From Glebionis coronaria (taxonomy: Eukaryota; Streptophyta; Magnoliopsida; Asterales; Asteraceae): a stretch of DNA of 64,000 nt. The notes below the pieces were generated by a model. That model was not told where the DNA came from. It did no database searches and saw only the letters and a program-made list of their open reading frames with translations. The stretch's first letter is position 1, and every line of letters starts with the position of its first letter. Location of the stretch: contig CM046876.1 in assembly GCA_025667525.1 (NCBI GenBank), positions 480,768,557 to 480,832,556 on the forward strand. Direction: 5' to 3'. Shown here one piece after another: positions 45,535 to 57,858 of this stretch. Made by a program: the position numbers and the translations under genes.

Positions 45535-48500
45535 TGTCACACTCCCAAAATATCAGAGTATAATGGCGACAAGGGAGTGGTGACGTCATGATTATCATAC
45601 ACACATAGTCACAAAGAACGACCTCTAAATGAGACGTTCGGAAAATAGATCACTTGTAATTAATAAAATAAGTTGTTTTAACAAAGTGCGGAAGCATAAA
45701 CTGAATATGGTTACAAAACATAGTTTTCTCAAATGGTACAAATGATCGTTGTTTCAAAGAAATGACGGCAATGCATGGGACCTCATTTAGCATCTTCCTT
45801 CTTAATACCTGAGAAAAACATTGCTAAAGTGTCAACATAAAGTTGGTGAGTTCATAGGTTTAGTTAGTTTGAAATGTTTAATGAACCACAAGATTTTCCC
45901 AAATGTGATGACAATATAACAGATACAAAGTCATCCCAAAAGTATTTATTACAGTCTAAGCTCGTGACACCGAAGCGTTAACAACACCGGCAGTATAATC
46001 ATATAAATGTAGCCCAAACTAGATGCCTAAACCCACGACATCCTATATCAGATTCAAATGAAACTGTGCCCGCTTGTCCCCTTGTTGGACAAGACAGACA
46101 GGGACGTCAATCCCGATAGATCTATCCATTACATTCGCGCTTACACAAAGTAATTAACGGTTCACGATTCACGGGCCAAAGCAACTGGGTTTTTAGTGGG
46201 ACTTAGACTAATATATAAATCAGTAAATGCACTTGTGTTCAAACGTTTAAATCAAGCAATGTCTCACCCCAAAAAGCAGTGAAAATAGTAAAGTATGGGG
46301 CTATAAACTCACCTCGTAAATTCAGCAAAGAGAACGGAGATAAAATAGCTCGAGAGTACGGTTACGCTAGCCGCGACCTAATTAATTATGAGGATCGAGT
46401 TACGATACGAATAATTGTATTATTAAATGACTCGACACCCTAGTTGTGCTTGACGAAACCATACGTTTATGAAAAGTACGGTTTTACGGAAAAGTACGAT
46501 AAATAAAATCGGTTTATTAAATGGTCGGGTTTTACGGGTCAAATTATAACTTAAATTTACCAAATTTCGTTTGGGCTTTAACCAAACTAATTTAAACACC
46601 CAAGGCCCAAAAAGGAGTCCAAAACATTACATCACAAACCGGCCCAAGGTCAATAGACCCGGCCCGGCCCACCTGGCGGAGTAAACAAGGAACGGAGGGA
46701 GTACATTACGTGTGTTTATCACACACAACTTCCCATATCTGAGAGATAACTCTCTCTCCTCTCTCGATATTACCTCCACCGTCCCAAAACTCTCTCTCTC
46801 TAAACCTAGATCGGTTCAATCATCTACTATGGTTATCATCTAATCAGTTTGAGTTATAGAATCAAATATGGGTGGTCTGAGGTTCTATATCGCGTGAGAT
46901 GTGGGGTTAATCCCCACATCAAACCGATTGGTTTTATGATGGTGTTCTCCCTTGCGGTTTCGTGAATCAAATACCAAAATCAAAGATAAGTTTATTCTCC
47001 TTATTTCTTTTAAAAGCTTTAATTGATTTTTGGTTTAATAAATATCAGTGGGTTTAATTTATTTGTATATACTTGTTGTGAATCATATGATTCTCGGATT
47101 AAAAATAAACAAAATTAGGGTTTTGAAATATTTGGGGGTTTTCATCAAAATCGGGTTTAAACATGATTAATTGATGTTTTCATTTATAAAATCAAACTAA
47201 TTTTAATATAAAGTCGATTTATAAAAATTAGGGTTTCGGTCATTTGGGGGTTTTTGTATAACTCACTTTTAATTAAATTAATTAAGGGGTTTGGGTTTAG
47301 ATTAGGTTTAATTAGCATTTTAATTAATAAAAAGTAAATCTAGGGTTTTATAAAAATTGGGGGTTTTATATATTCGAATGTTACTCATGTTTATATGATG
47401 TTTCTGGAATGTGGCAATGTTAATTAGATGTTTAAAAAAAGTTTTAAAATAATTAGGGTTTTGATTTGAGTTGGGGGTTTCTATACCCGCGGCATGATTA
47501 ATGTTTTCTGTAAAATAAAGCTTGATTAGGATATTTGGATTGGTTGGTAAGAATGGTTAATAATTTTGGCAGTAAGAACTTTGGTTGGTTTGCTTTGATT
47601 CTCGGTTTGGTCCTTGATTGGGTCTCGGTTTGGTTGAACATGGGTCTCGGTTTGGTTCTTGATTGAGGTCTTGATTTGGTTGGACATGGTCTCGGTTTGG
47701 TTCTAAGTCGGGTCTCGGTTTGGTCTCAATCGGGTCTCGGTTTGGTCTAAATTGGGTCTCGGTTTGGTTGACAGAAAAACAGTAACATAAACATGTTTGC
47801 ATTTAATAAGTTTAACAATTTTTCAGTTTTTAGTATAAAGGTATAAGTTCATTACAATGACTAACCATTTTCTCGTTTATTCGCAGGTTCGTACAAACAA
47901 GCACATCTAGACTTCAAAAGAAAGACGAAAAAGACAAAAGACTCACAATGGGGATGTTACGCTCGGTTTTGCAGGTTCGGACGGGATGAAGACTCTTGGT
48001 GGTGCAGGTTCGTACGGGACGTGTGGGTTGGCTGGACCAAATCTTCTATCCAGGAGTTGTATTGTGAAGACTTGTGCAGATTTTTGATGTTTGTATTTTG
48101 GACTGAGATAATTTGTATTTGGACATTGGACAATACTTTGGGTTTGTATATAAACTTGTATAGTTAGTCTAGGGTTAGTGTAAATCTGGAAATGTTAACT
48201 TGTGATATACCCAAAAGGGGTAAACTAGGCAAATGTGCTGTCCTTTAGTGGGGCAAATAAACTATAAAGTTTATGTGTAGGTTTAAACATGTGACTGATT
48301 TTTGAGACCCTTGTATGACAAGCTTGGTAATATAAATGAAGGTTTTATATTCAGTATATGTACACATGCTGTGATAGCTTATGCACTCGACTCGGCTCAC
48401 AATGGTTAAGTTTAGACGCGACTGGATAATCCCGACACCAAAACCGTTTAGCATACGATCCCAAAACAAAAGACAATTGTGCGAGACGTCACGAAAACTT

Positions 48501-48731
48501 AATAACTATAACAAATAAACGTACGGCAAAACATAAGACGCTCACAAACTTGTGTATTGCATTCAACTTAATAATCGCGAAACATTGAGATGTTACATAT
48601 GCTCTCCCTAAAAAGGGCTTTGTCCGCAAAGCAAAACAATTAACACGTTCATGACGACAACTAGTCGGTAAACAGTTAAAATACTCGTACTATATGAATA
48701 ATTAAATGATGGAAATTTGACGAATGTCACA
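45535..48731 (-). repeat. Gypsy-2 5' LTR (3197 bp)
   Basis: Partner of 35892-39089. Differences seen include a small block at about 46243 and single changes spread through the LTR. Carries the same minisatellite (47599-47770). Confidence 0.95.
47599..47770. repeat. Minisatellite of GGTCTCGGTTTGGT units, 5' LTR copy
   Basis: Same units in the same order as 37957-38128, so the array has not changed length since insertion. Confidence 0.85.
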
Positions 48732-50499
48732 ACTTAGGTTATATTATTAATAATAATAATACACATTTTAACCTAAGTATTTGCATTTCATTTTAATTAA
48801 AACATGTTATACTTTAATTAAAATGCTTAACCTATAGTTTAATTAAAATACATGAAATAATAATTAAACTATATACTATATCATATGACTTAAGAAACAA
48901 GCTTATAAACACTTAGACTTATATGTTAGCTTATGTAACCAGCTTAATTCTAAATATGGAAACTTCTATTTATAGAAACTTAATTAAATAAGGCAACTAA
49001 TCTAATTATGGAAACCTTCTATATATGGAAATCTATCTATTTCAGGCAGCTAATCTAATCATGGAAACCTTCTATATATGGAAACTTATTTAATTAAGGC
49101 AGCTGATCTATTTTTGGAAACTTTCTATTTTTAGAAACTAATCTATTTTAAGCAGTAAATTCTATTTTTGGAAACTTTCTATTTTTGGAAACTTTCTATT
49201 TTTGGAAACTTTCTATTTTTGGTAACTTTCTATTTTTGGAAACTTTCTATTTTTGGAAACTTTCTATTTTTGGAAACCTGCTATTTTTGGAAAGTTACTT
49301 ATTATTACACAGTAAGTATATTAATACATGAAACACCAGTAATACTTAATCAGATAAATCAGAATACAAGATAAACACAGTTTAAGGCTTTAAACAGTGA
49401 ATCATGACCTAAAACATACCAAATCAGCTATAATGAGACACAAAACCCAGTACGTAATCAGTGAACCGATACTTATACACGTGTGTATTCATGTAGCGTT
49501 AGTGATCCAGAAGTAGGAGTCTTTCTTCCGTTCATTCACTGGACTTGAGGTACGGATTCCCGTCCTTTCAGTATGGACATTCTTTCCTTATTAGGATTTC
49601 CCCGTATGCAGCCAACTGTTTTCCCCAGTATTTGTTTTATTGTTTTGAACTGCTTATGTTTAATTAGCATAATCTATAGCCATATACAAGCATGACCAGT
49701 TTCACCTAGTTATGGAGGTACCATAACCATAGCATTGGAGGCACCGATGTTATGACTTCCCCACGGCGGAGTGATTGCTCGTGGCGTCCCTTTTCAGTTT
49801 GGCCATATTATTATATCAGGTGGGGCGTATGGGTGCATCCTAGTTACATGTTTTATTCAGTTTATCATGGTGAATGTGGTGTGTGCCTTGCACCCTTCAC
49901 AAGGAGTTGATCCCTCCTACCCAAATCAGTATATTGATTAGAGGCATCCCCTCTAATCAGCATGATGAGGTCACCCCTCCAAGTATTCATGCACGTGACC
50001 TTTTCATGACCTATATGGGCTATGGTATATTTATGTTAAAACAGTTTTCATAAGATAAACATAAGGCTTTTCGAACTATAAAACCAGTTTTCTTAATACT
50101 TAACCAGTTTACTCAGAACTTAGTCTTCCGCTGTTATATGTTGCATGCTTATCCTATTTCATGCTATATTGTATATCCGTGCACTGAGCGTTTTGCTCAG
50201 CCGTTACTTTCCTTTCCATGTCCCAAAACGGCAGGTACCCAAGACTCGAGCATTTGGAGGACATGCATAGGATGGAAGCTGCCATAGACTTCTTCTCCTG
50301 TTTCCTTCATATATTTATGCTTGTTTAGTCTTTCATTCAGTTCATTTACTTTCTTATGTTTTGGGCTTATGTTTGGGAACCGATGTTTGATTCCGGTTTT
50401 CCCTATGGTCATGTATGTTTTACTACATATTACCTTGCATGCTTTGATGACACGCCATAATTACGCGTGACATTCCATTTATCAAAATGGGGTGTTACA
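48732..50499 (+). repeat. Gypsy-3 5' LTR, second part
   Basis: Resumes with the duplicated ACTTA and aligns with 55942-57709. Ends GGTGTTACA next to the primer site. Includes the 17-bp repeat array. Confidence 0.93.
49162..49303. repeat. 17-bp tandem repeat, CTATTTTTGGAAACTTT
   Basis: About eight head-to-tail units with few changes, preceded by diverged copies from about 49010. The same array is at 56372-56513. Because 17 is not a multiple of 3, it creates open frames of 68 codons with a 17-residue period, which are not genes. Confidence 0.9.
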
Positions 50500-50503
50500 A
50501 TTA

Positions 50504-50516
50504 TGGTATCAGAGCC
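50504..50516 (+). other. Gypsy-3 primer-binding site
   Basis: TGGTATCAGAGCC lies 4 bp after the LTR end. The 13-nt match to tRNA-Met and the following ~100 bp recur after the 5S-bearing LTR at 61875. Confidence 0.92.
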
Positions 50517-52226
50517 AAGGCTTCGACCTGTAGGCTCTAAAACTCGACCTGTGACTAGTGGGTAGTCACCAGGAGCTTCCTAAGCCAACGATTGTTATTC
50601 CACGTATTGATGTTTCAGCGCGTTGTTGTTTTAACCATTATGTTTTCAGCACCTTTTGTTTTAGCCATGACGTTTTCAGCACCTTGTTGTTCTCACCATG
50701 ATGTTTTCACCAGTATCGTCTTACTAATATGGAATGAACAACCGTCATCCATACTTAGTTATGTGTCAGTGTCTATGCATGATGTTCCTAGTGAACTGTG
50801 ATTATGTGAACTGAACCCCAGTAGTTCATAATTTTCACATAAAATTTTTTTTCTGTTAAGTTTTAACAATGACTTTTAATTATTATGTTCCATGCATTCA
50901 TGCATTTATATCATATGTCATCTGTTGCAGGAATTTTGACTAAGTAATGGTTGGTACAGGACTGGCCCTATTTAGTCGCATGTGCTTTTATCGAAACTTT
51001 TAACTTTGGGACCGACCCATAGGCGTCCCCTCGCCATGTCTTTTGTTTTGGAACCGACCCATAGGCGTTCCCTCGCACATATAAAGGTTTTATAAACTAC
51101 ATTACGCATTCATGCACTGTTTTCTTGCATAAAATTTTTCTCATGATTTAAATTGGCATAAAAATTTTTTTCATGTCCCATCATAAGTTATTATGTCTTT
51201 ATGTCAAGTATGCCTTCATATTGTCATGGTTAACTTCAGTTTCATGCTGATTATGTTATACACTTCTTCGTAATAGATGGTTTCGTGTTTCCTCGTGATA
51301 ATTACGTCTTCATGTTGATTATGTTTCACGCCTCTTTTGTTATTTACGTTGTCCTGCAAGACATTGTTAGATTTCTTGAATCATGCTTTCATGACAGTCA
51401 TGGTTGGTTTCCATTGATCATGCTGTCAGGCAAATCATCGTTGAATTTTGTGTAACCACACTTTAGCGTTTCTCTATGCAACCAGAATGATGTCTATGCT
51501 AATACTGTCAGGTTATCATGATGGTTTTCTTAACCGTTTAACCGGTTTACTTTCCGTAAATCATGACAAATGAACGAGTCCATACCGATCATTTCATGTG
51601 CATTCCATATGTACTCCACGTACCGTAATTCATGTGTATTAATCCATGTGTATTCTACATGCAATACTTCACGAGTATTCGCTAGTCGATTCTAAATCAT
51701 CTCAGGCGTATGTTCACTTGCTGATATTCTACAAGGTTGTCGATGCCGTTCATAGCTTGGAGATATTACTGAAGGTTGATGCTGCTGATGTTGGGAGACG
51801 CTACGAGATGCTGATGCTGATGCTGTTCACAACCTGGAGATCCTAAAAGACGAAGACAAAGGCGTCGGAGCAAAGCAATGGGACGAGAAGATGCTTCACC
51901 ATCAGACAATTCCCATCAATCATTGTCCCAAATTCATAATTACATGTCACACGTCGTTCGGCTGTCATTTCAGCCATATGAGTGCAAACCAGTACCAGCC
52001 GGCCACTCAGCTAAATAGTTACATGAGTCACTGTCATGAGAATGACCGTCATGGAACCGACAGACAAGATGATAGTAACCACTACTATGACAGCAACTAT
52101 CCTAGATATCGCAACCGAGGCTCCGGCCACGGACGTGATTAGACATACAAATGATCAGTAGTCCAACCGATCCGCCAATTCTGGCATATTAACCTAATAT
52201 TTGTAGTTCTAATTGTTTCACATCTC

Positions 52227-52360
52227 GAGACACATGTCAAGACATCAGTCAAGACACATGTCTCACGTATACTTTCTGAGGACACATGTCAAGATACCAG
52301 TCAAGACATATGTCACGCTTACATTTCTCAGGACACGAGTCAAGACACATGACTCACGTC
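52227..52360. repeat. Three ~50-bp repeats with GACACATGTC dyads
   Basis: Units begin at about 52227, 52278 and 52329, each with GACAC(A/G)(T/A)GTCAAGAC and a following TCA(A)GACA(C/T)ATG(T/A)C. The core GACACATGTC is nearly self-complementary. The same block occurs at about 63565-63700. Confidence 0.65.
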
Positions 52361-54049
52361 TAATTATGGAACATTTCTAAGAAATTCAGGGTACCCTCCA
52401 AGGGTATATCTATTTTGTTGTGCCATGTATTAATCAGGCCACAAGAATTTCAATACCATTACCGGCGCATAAGTGAGAACTGTCACGTTGCCGATGTCAC
52501 TTTCATTTCTTTCACCATATTTCATGTATTCATGACCATGAAGGACGCCTTTCGTATTCCCACGCATACGAAGGTTTTCCTTCAGCTTAATAATAAGACC
52601 CAAGCTGCTAACGCATTTCCTCGGACAGACACGAGATGAATTTTATCCTAATTATGTACTATGAACACCACACCATGCTATGATTTATAATTATGTACAG
52701 TAATGTTCAGGCTCCTGAATACATTCAGTTTGATTTCCATCAGGAAAATCTATGCAATTATCTATGCTTACTAGCATGTGCATTGTTAGCCATGGTCGCT
52801 AAAATTTTCTTGCTGTCAGTAAGACACAACCACTTAACTCTTTTACGCATAGCCAGTTGATTATTCCAAAGTCTTCCTATACATTCCAGAAGAACCTTCA
52901 AGGAGAAGGATGGTACCATGAGGTTATGTGTCGACTACCGTCGACTTAAACAAATCACCATTCATGACCGTTATTCTCCTCCACATATTGACAACATGTC
53001 CAATCAACCGTATGGTGTTAATCACTTTTCCAAGATCGAACTCACGATCATGCTGCCAACAATGATGAGTGGAAAAGCAGGATATGTCCATGACTGCTAT
53101 TCGTACACGACTCGGTCATGCTAAATGTATGATTTTGAATTAGTCTCATCAATGCTCCAACCGCATTATGGACTAAATAAATTGAGTTCCATGAACTCCT
53201 AAACAAATTCATCAGCGTTTTCATTGAGGATAACCTGATTTCCTCTAAGCCTAGAGAAGAACAGGAAGACCATATCTGCACTATGTTGCAAATTCTATGA
53301 CAAGAGAAATTCTACCCTGGAATTTTTTCCAATATCAATTCTGTTTGATTACAGTGACACACTGAATCACATGGGTTTCTATGGTTAATCTTACCATGAC
53401 TCAGCTTATGCGTAAAGGAGAGAACCCTACACTACATTAGGTGTTCTAGGAAATCCTACGCTAGGAGAAGTCTGATTCAAAGACTCAGAGTTTCGCAACC
53501 TTCTATGTATCAAGTTTCTACGAAGCAGGATACAGCTACGTCCATATCTGTGTACCTGACATACCAACAGGCTAAGATAGGACACCAACAAACTGGGATG
53601 TTTCATCATCTGAAATTGTGAACTAAAATGGGACAAGATCTACACGGATTTTGGTTACCAGACTTCAGCAAACTCAGAAGAAGCAGGATGCTATCTGGGT
53701 TATTATCAACAGTTTGATCAAGTCTGCAGAATCCTTACATCCGTACGGATTTCAGAACCAACAGATTGAACGAACATGTTCCAGCCAAGGCTCATCCGAT
53801 CACTTGGCAATCCCTCAGCTATCGGGTCAGACAAAGATTCGTAATTGTACTCCTAACTTACTTCACGTCTTCATTCTAATTCCACGACTTGCTTTCGCGC
53901 TCACGTTCATGACACTATTCACGTTCATGATCGTATTTTGGCTTACGATTTTACGTTCATTTCTTTTCTCATTCTGGGAAGTTTGCAAGAACTTGTGAGA
54001 CCAAACCCAAGTTTAGTATAACTCTCCATCATCAGATAGACGTTTCACG

Positions 54050-54310
54050 TCATATTCCATGTCTCACCTTGTAGCGTTTGGCGTTACCGCCATTAGATTC
54101 TATGATCACGATATGTCTCACATGTCATGTTCATTCCACGTTCCTCATATCATGATCAAATTAGGTTACACGTATCATGGATCATGATATGTTTTCCCAT
54201 ACTACACTCGCCATATCTCCACGTAGCACGTTCAAAATTTTTCACGTATCACGTTCAAAATTGTTCACGTACTACGTTTCTTTATGTCTCGCACATCGTT
54301 TCTAATTATC
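54050..54310. repeat. Degenerate CACGTATCACGTTCAAAATT repeats
   Basis: Imperfect repeats of CACGTA(T/G)CACGTTC and ATCATGAT words (for example at about 54219, 54244, 54264) fill this part of the Gypsy-3 internal region. Non-coding. Confidence 0.5.
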
Positions 54311-54735
54311 AGTTAAGTTAGATGGTCTTGCATCGTAACGTTTCAGTTACCCTTGCACGTTAACTCTTATTTTTTTCTCGATCGAATTTAGGGGATCTAC
54401 CTTCCGTTGATAACCAAGAATTTCTTCGTATTCCAAGTCAAGGTCAGGAGGACCAAGATTTATCATTAGTGTCGGGATCTTCTGAAGGAACCGTTCCAAG
54501 AGGGAGGCCACTTGGAAACGGGCAAGTTCATCCGGACTTTTATCCGTTTTTCTCATCAATTAGATATGACCTTTCAGTCACGTCACGTTCCATGTCTTTT
54601 CAAGACATGTCACGTTCCACGTTCCCTTCTACCATGTCACCTTCATTTCCGTTATTTTGCATACCTTTCCAGTTTGATTCGGGTATGTTTTGCTTCCAGT
54701 TACTTTATCTATAATTCGGGGACGAATTATTCTTT

Positions 54736-54750
54736 TTAGGGGGGAAGAAT
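54736..54750 (+). other. Gypsy-3 polypurine tract
   Basis: AGGGGGGAAGAAT immediately precedes the 3' LTR (TGTAAAACC at 54751). The upstream 'TTCGGGGACGAATT' is the phrase that usually precedes this tract in Gypsy elements. Confidence 0.85.
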
Positions 54751-57709
54751 TGTAAAACCCGCATGCTTTTACCATGAATAGTGCCCTTAAGATCGTACGT
54801 CCTAAATTAAAACTTACCTTATTCAGTATTGATCACATTCATGTGCTAATAATCAAGCAAGTGCATACGTGTATGACAGGATAAGTATCGATTACGTACG
54901 AACTCATGATAAACAGTTAATAGATATTTCACGTGAACATAATTAAATCATGATCACCATTTAAAATACGAACTAGAATAATTACGTAAATACATATAAT
55001 ATAATTACGAGCGTTAAGATTACGATAAACTACATGATAAAATAAACAGAAACGCTTCAGACACGAACACGTTTAACCACGAACGAACACGAAACATCGG
55101 GACACGAGAAAAGGTACGGGTACCCCATGTGGGGCCCCCATACCCACGGCACATATACCATAATGGGCTTAGCCCATGGACTTTTTACAAGAAAAGGGGG
55201 GTTATGTAACTTTTCATTTCATTTTCACTTTTTCAAGAAAATAAACAAAAACCCTAAAAAAGTTTCTCTCCTCCTCCTTTGCTCCTCTTTATGCCGCCAC
55301 CCTAAGATCACCATAGGAGGGTGATTGGTTGATTTTGATCTTAAAAATCATTGCTTTAATCCGTGTTTGTTCATCCTTTTCCAAGCTACATAGTGGTATA
55401 TCTTTTTAAACCCTTCTTTTTAATTCTTTTGAATCTTTGTTTATGTTCATGAACATGTTATTGTTTTCTTATTAAAACATGGTAATTAATCATAGATCTA
55501 ACATGTTTTGGGGTTAATTAAAATCAAAGGTTGTTAAAAGAGGGTGTTTGTTTTTGGCCGCCTAGTTTAATCAACCCGGGGGAGGGTTCGGTTTCTTTTT
55601 AGCCGCCACCACCAAGACCATTTTTGGTCTTGGTTGGCTCATGTGGGACCCACGGCAGCAAGGAGGAACATGTGCCCCGGGTTTGGCTCGGGGTACGGTG
55701 TCGAATTCATGCCCGATTCACGGTTCGTTGGTTAAATCATGATTTATGCTACATGTTAATTTTTATGAATTATGAACTTAGGATATAATTAATTAATAAC
55801 ATGAAATATTAATTAAATCATGACTGAGGTTATTTTAATTATTAGTTTAACATGACATTAATTTAACCTAAGTATTTTATGTTATAAGTTATAATTAATT
55901 AATTATTTAAAACATGCTTATAATTAATTAATTTAGACATGACTTAGGTTATATTATTAATAATAATAATACACATTTTAACCTAAGTATTTGCATTTCA
56001 TTTTAATTAAAACATGTTATACTTTAATTAAAATGCTTAACCTATAGTTTAATTAAAATACATGAAATAATAATTAAACTATATACTATATCATATGACT
56101 TAAGAAACAAGCTTATAAACACTTAGACTTATATGTTAGCTTATGTAACCAGCTTACTTCTAAATATGGAAACTTCTATTTATTGAAACTTAATTAAATA
56201 AGGCAACTAATCTAATTATGGAAACCTTCTATATATGGAAATCTATCTATTTCAGGCAGCTAATCTAATCATGGAAACCTTCTATATATGGAAACTTATT
56301 TAATTAAGGCAGCTGATCTATTTTTGGAAACTTTCTATTTTTAGAAACTAATCTATTTTAAGCAGTAAATTCTAATTTTGGAAACTTTCTATTTTTGGAA
56401 ACTTTCTATTTTTGGAAACTTTCTATTTTTGGTAACTTTCTATTTTTGGAAACTTTCTATTTTTGGAAACTTTCTATTTTTGGAAACCTGCTATTTTTGG
56501 AAAGTTACTTATTATTACACAGTAAGTATATTAATACATGAAACACCAGTAATACTTAATCAGATAAATCAGAATACAAGATAAACACAGTTTAAGGCTT
56601 TAAACAGTGAATCATGACCTAAAACATACCAAATCAGCTATAATGAGACACAAAACCCAGTACGTAATCAGTGAACCGATACTTATACACGTGTGTATTC
56701 ATGTAGCGTTAGTGATCCAGAAGTAGGAGTCTTTCTTCCGTTCATTCACTGGACTTGAGGTACGGATTCCCGTCCTTTCAGTATGGACATTCTTTCCTTA
56801 TTAGGATTTCCCCGTATGCAGCCAACTGTTTTCCCCAGTATTTGTTTTATTGTTTTGAACTGCTTATGTTTAATTAGCATAATCTATAGCCATATACAAG
56901 CATGACCAGTTTCACCTAGTTATGGAGGTACCATAACCATAGCATTGGAGGCACCGATGTTATGACTTCCCCACGGCGGAGTGATTGCTCGTGGCGTCCC
57001 TTTTCAGTTTGGCCATATTATTATATCAGGTGGGGCGTATGGGTGCATCCTAGTTAGATGTTTTATTCAGTTTATCATGGTGAATGTGGTGTGTGCCTTG
57101 CACCCTTCACAAGGAGTTGATCCCTCCTACCCAAATCAGTATATTGATTAGAGGCATCCCCTCTAATCAGCATGATGAGGTCACCCCTCCAAGTATTCAT
57201 GCACGTGACCTTTTCATGACCTATATGGGCTATGGTATATTTATGTTAAAATAGTTTTCATAAGATAAACATAAGGCTTTTCGAACTATAAAACCAGTTT
57301 TCTTAATACTTAACCAGTTTACTCAGAACTTAGTCTTCCGCTGTTATATGTTGCATGCTTATCCTATTTCATGCTATATTGTATATCCGTGCACTGAGCG
57401 TTTTGCTCAGCCGTTACTTTCCTTTCCATGTCCCAAAACGGCAGGTACCCAAGACTCGAGCATTTGGAGGACATGCATAGGATGGAAGCTGCCATAGACT
57501 TCTTCTCCTGTTTCCTTCATATATTTATGCTTGTTTAGTCTTTCATTCAGTTCATTTACTTTCTTATGTTTTGGGCTTATGTTTGGGAACCGATGTTTGA
57601 TTCCGGTTTTCCCTATGGTCATGTATGTTTTATTACATATTACCTTGCATGCTTTGATGACACGCCATAATTACGCGTGACATTCCATTTATCAAAATGG
57701 GGTGTTACA
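54751..57709 (+). repeat. Gypsy-3 3' LTR, uninterrupted (2959 bp)
   Basis: Full-length reference for the split 5' LTR. It shows the single ACTTA empty site of Gypsy-2 at 55942-55946 and is followed by target duplication TCACC. Confidence 0.95.
56372..56513. repeat. 17-bp tandem repeat, 3' LTR copy
   Basis: Same array as 49162-49303, with one base changed in the first unit (CTAATTTTGG). Confidence 0.9.
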
Positions 57710-57714
57710 TCACC

Positions 57715-57846
57715 CCTCCATGGAAGTATGGAGGGGTATATATAACTCGGGACTTGAACTAGTTACATATGACAATAATAGTCCCTGCAAGTCCCAGCTA
57801 TGAAACTATTGTAATTCTGTTAGTCGCTCATATTTTAAGGCTAACA
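57715..57846 (-). repeat. NA-4 3' LTR, part after Gypsy-3
   Basis: Matches 61047-61178, ending GGCTAACA. Includes the same hairpin and TATA pair as the 5' LTR. Confidence 0.92.
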
Positions 57847-57858
57847 ATCTTCCCCCAA
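57847..57858 (-). other. NA-4 polypurine tract
   Basis: TTGGGGGAAGAT on the element strand, directly before the 3' LTR. Similar GGGGGAAG tracts recur upstream at 58056, 58130, 58340 and 58383. Confidence 0.8.

Larger units (their letters stand above)
35892..48731 (-). mobile_element. Gypsy-2: nearly intact chromovirus-type element inserted in the Gypsy-3 5' LTR
   Basis: Complete 12.84-kb element with 3.2-kb LTRs (35892-39089 and 45535-48731) beginning TGTCACAC and ending TGTCACA on the + strand. It has a perfect target duplication ACTTA (35887-35891 and 48732-48736), and the empty site is preserved at 55942-55946 in the Gypsy-3 3' LTR. The element reads leftward: primer site, pre-gag ORF, gag-pol, 3' LTR. 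I see about fourteen differences between the LTRs, so it is young. The polyprotein has only one stop. Confidence 0.96.
50517..54735 (+). pseudogene. Gypsy-3 internal region with gag-like and pol scraps
   Basis: No frame longer than about 115 codons. Recognisable scraps in order: a basic, His/Asn/Arg-rich stretch (51891-52142, ending RNRGSGHGRD) that may be the end of a gag; RT block LCVDYRRLKQITIHDRYSPPHIDN (about 52920-52990); a later RT block with the catalytic FIDD changed to FIED (VFIEDNLISSKPREEQEDH, about 53215-53265); the integrase core beginning (DAIWVIINSLIKSAE, about 53690-53735); a chromodomain-like REATWKR (about 54500-54520). Gaps between scraps are shorter than in Gypsy-2, so there are deletions as well as stops. 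About 2.1 kb of this region is also present after 61871. Confidence 0.8.
34697..57709 (+). mobile_element. Gypsy-3: LTR element with near-identical 2.96-kb LTRs and ruined pol, containing Gypsy-2
   Basis: LTRs: 34697-35891 plus 48732-50499, and 54751-57709 (2959 bp). Target duplication TCACC at 34692-34696 and 57710-57714. The empty site is preserved in the other NA-4 LTR (61042-61050). The primer site is at 50504 and the polypurine tract (AGGGGGGAAGA) just before 54751. By eye I count about a dozen differences between the LTRs, so the insertion is recent. Yet only scraps of Gypsy RT, integrase and a possible chromodomain remain inside. It was probably already defective when it transposed. 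Confidence 0.92.

Noticed and set aside
49168..49374. 68-codon open frame with a 17-residue repeat (also at 56378)
   Set aside because: It is produced by a 17-bp tandem repeat cycling through three frames; no start context or domain.
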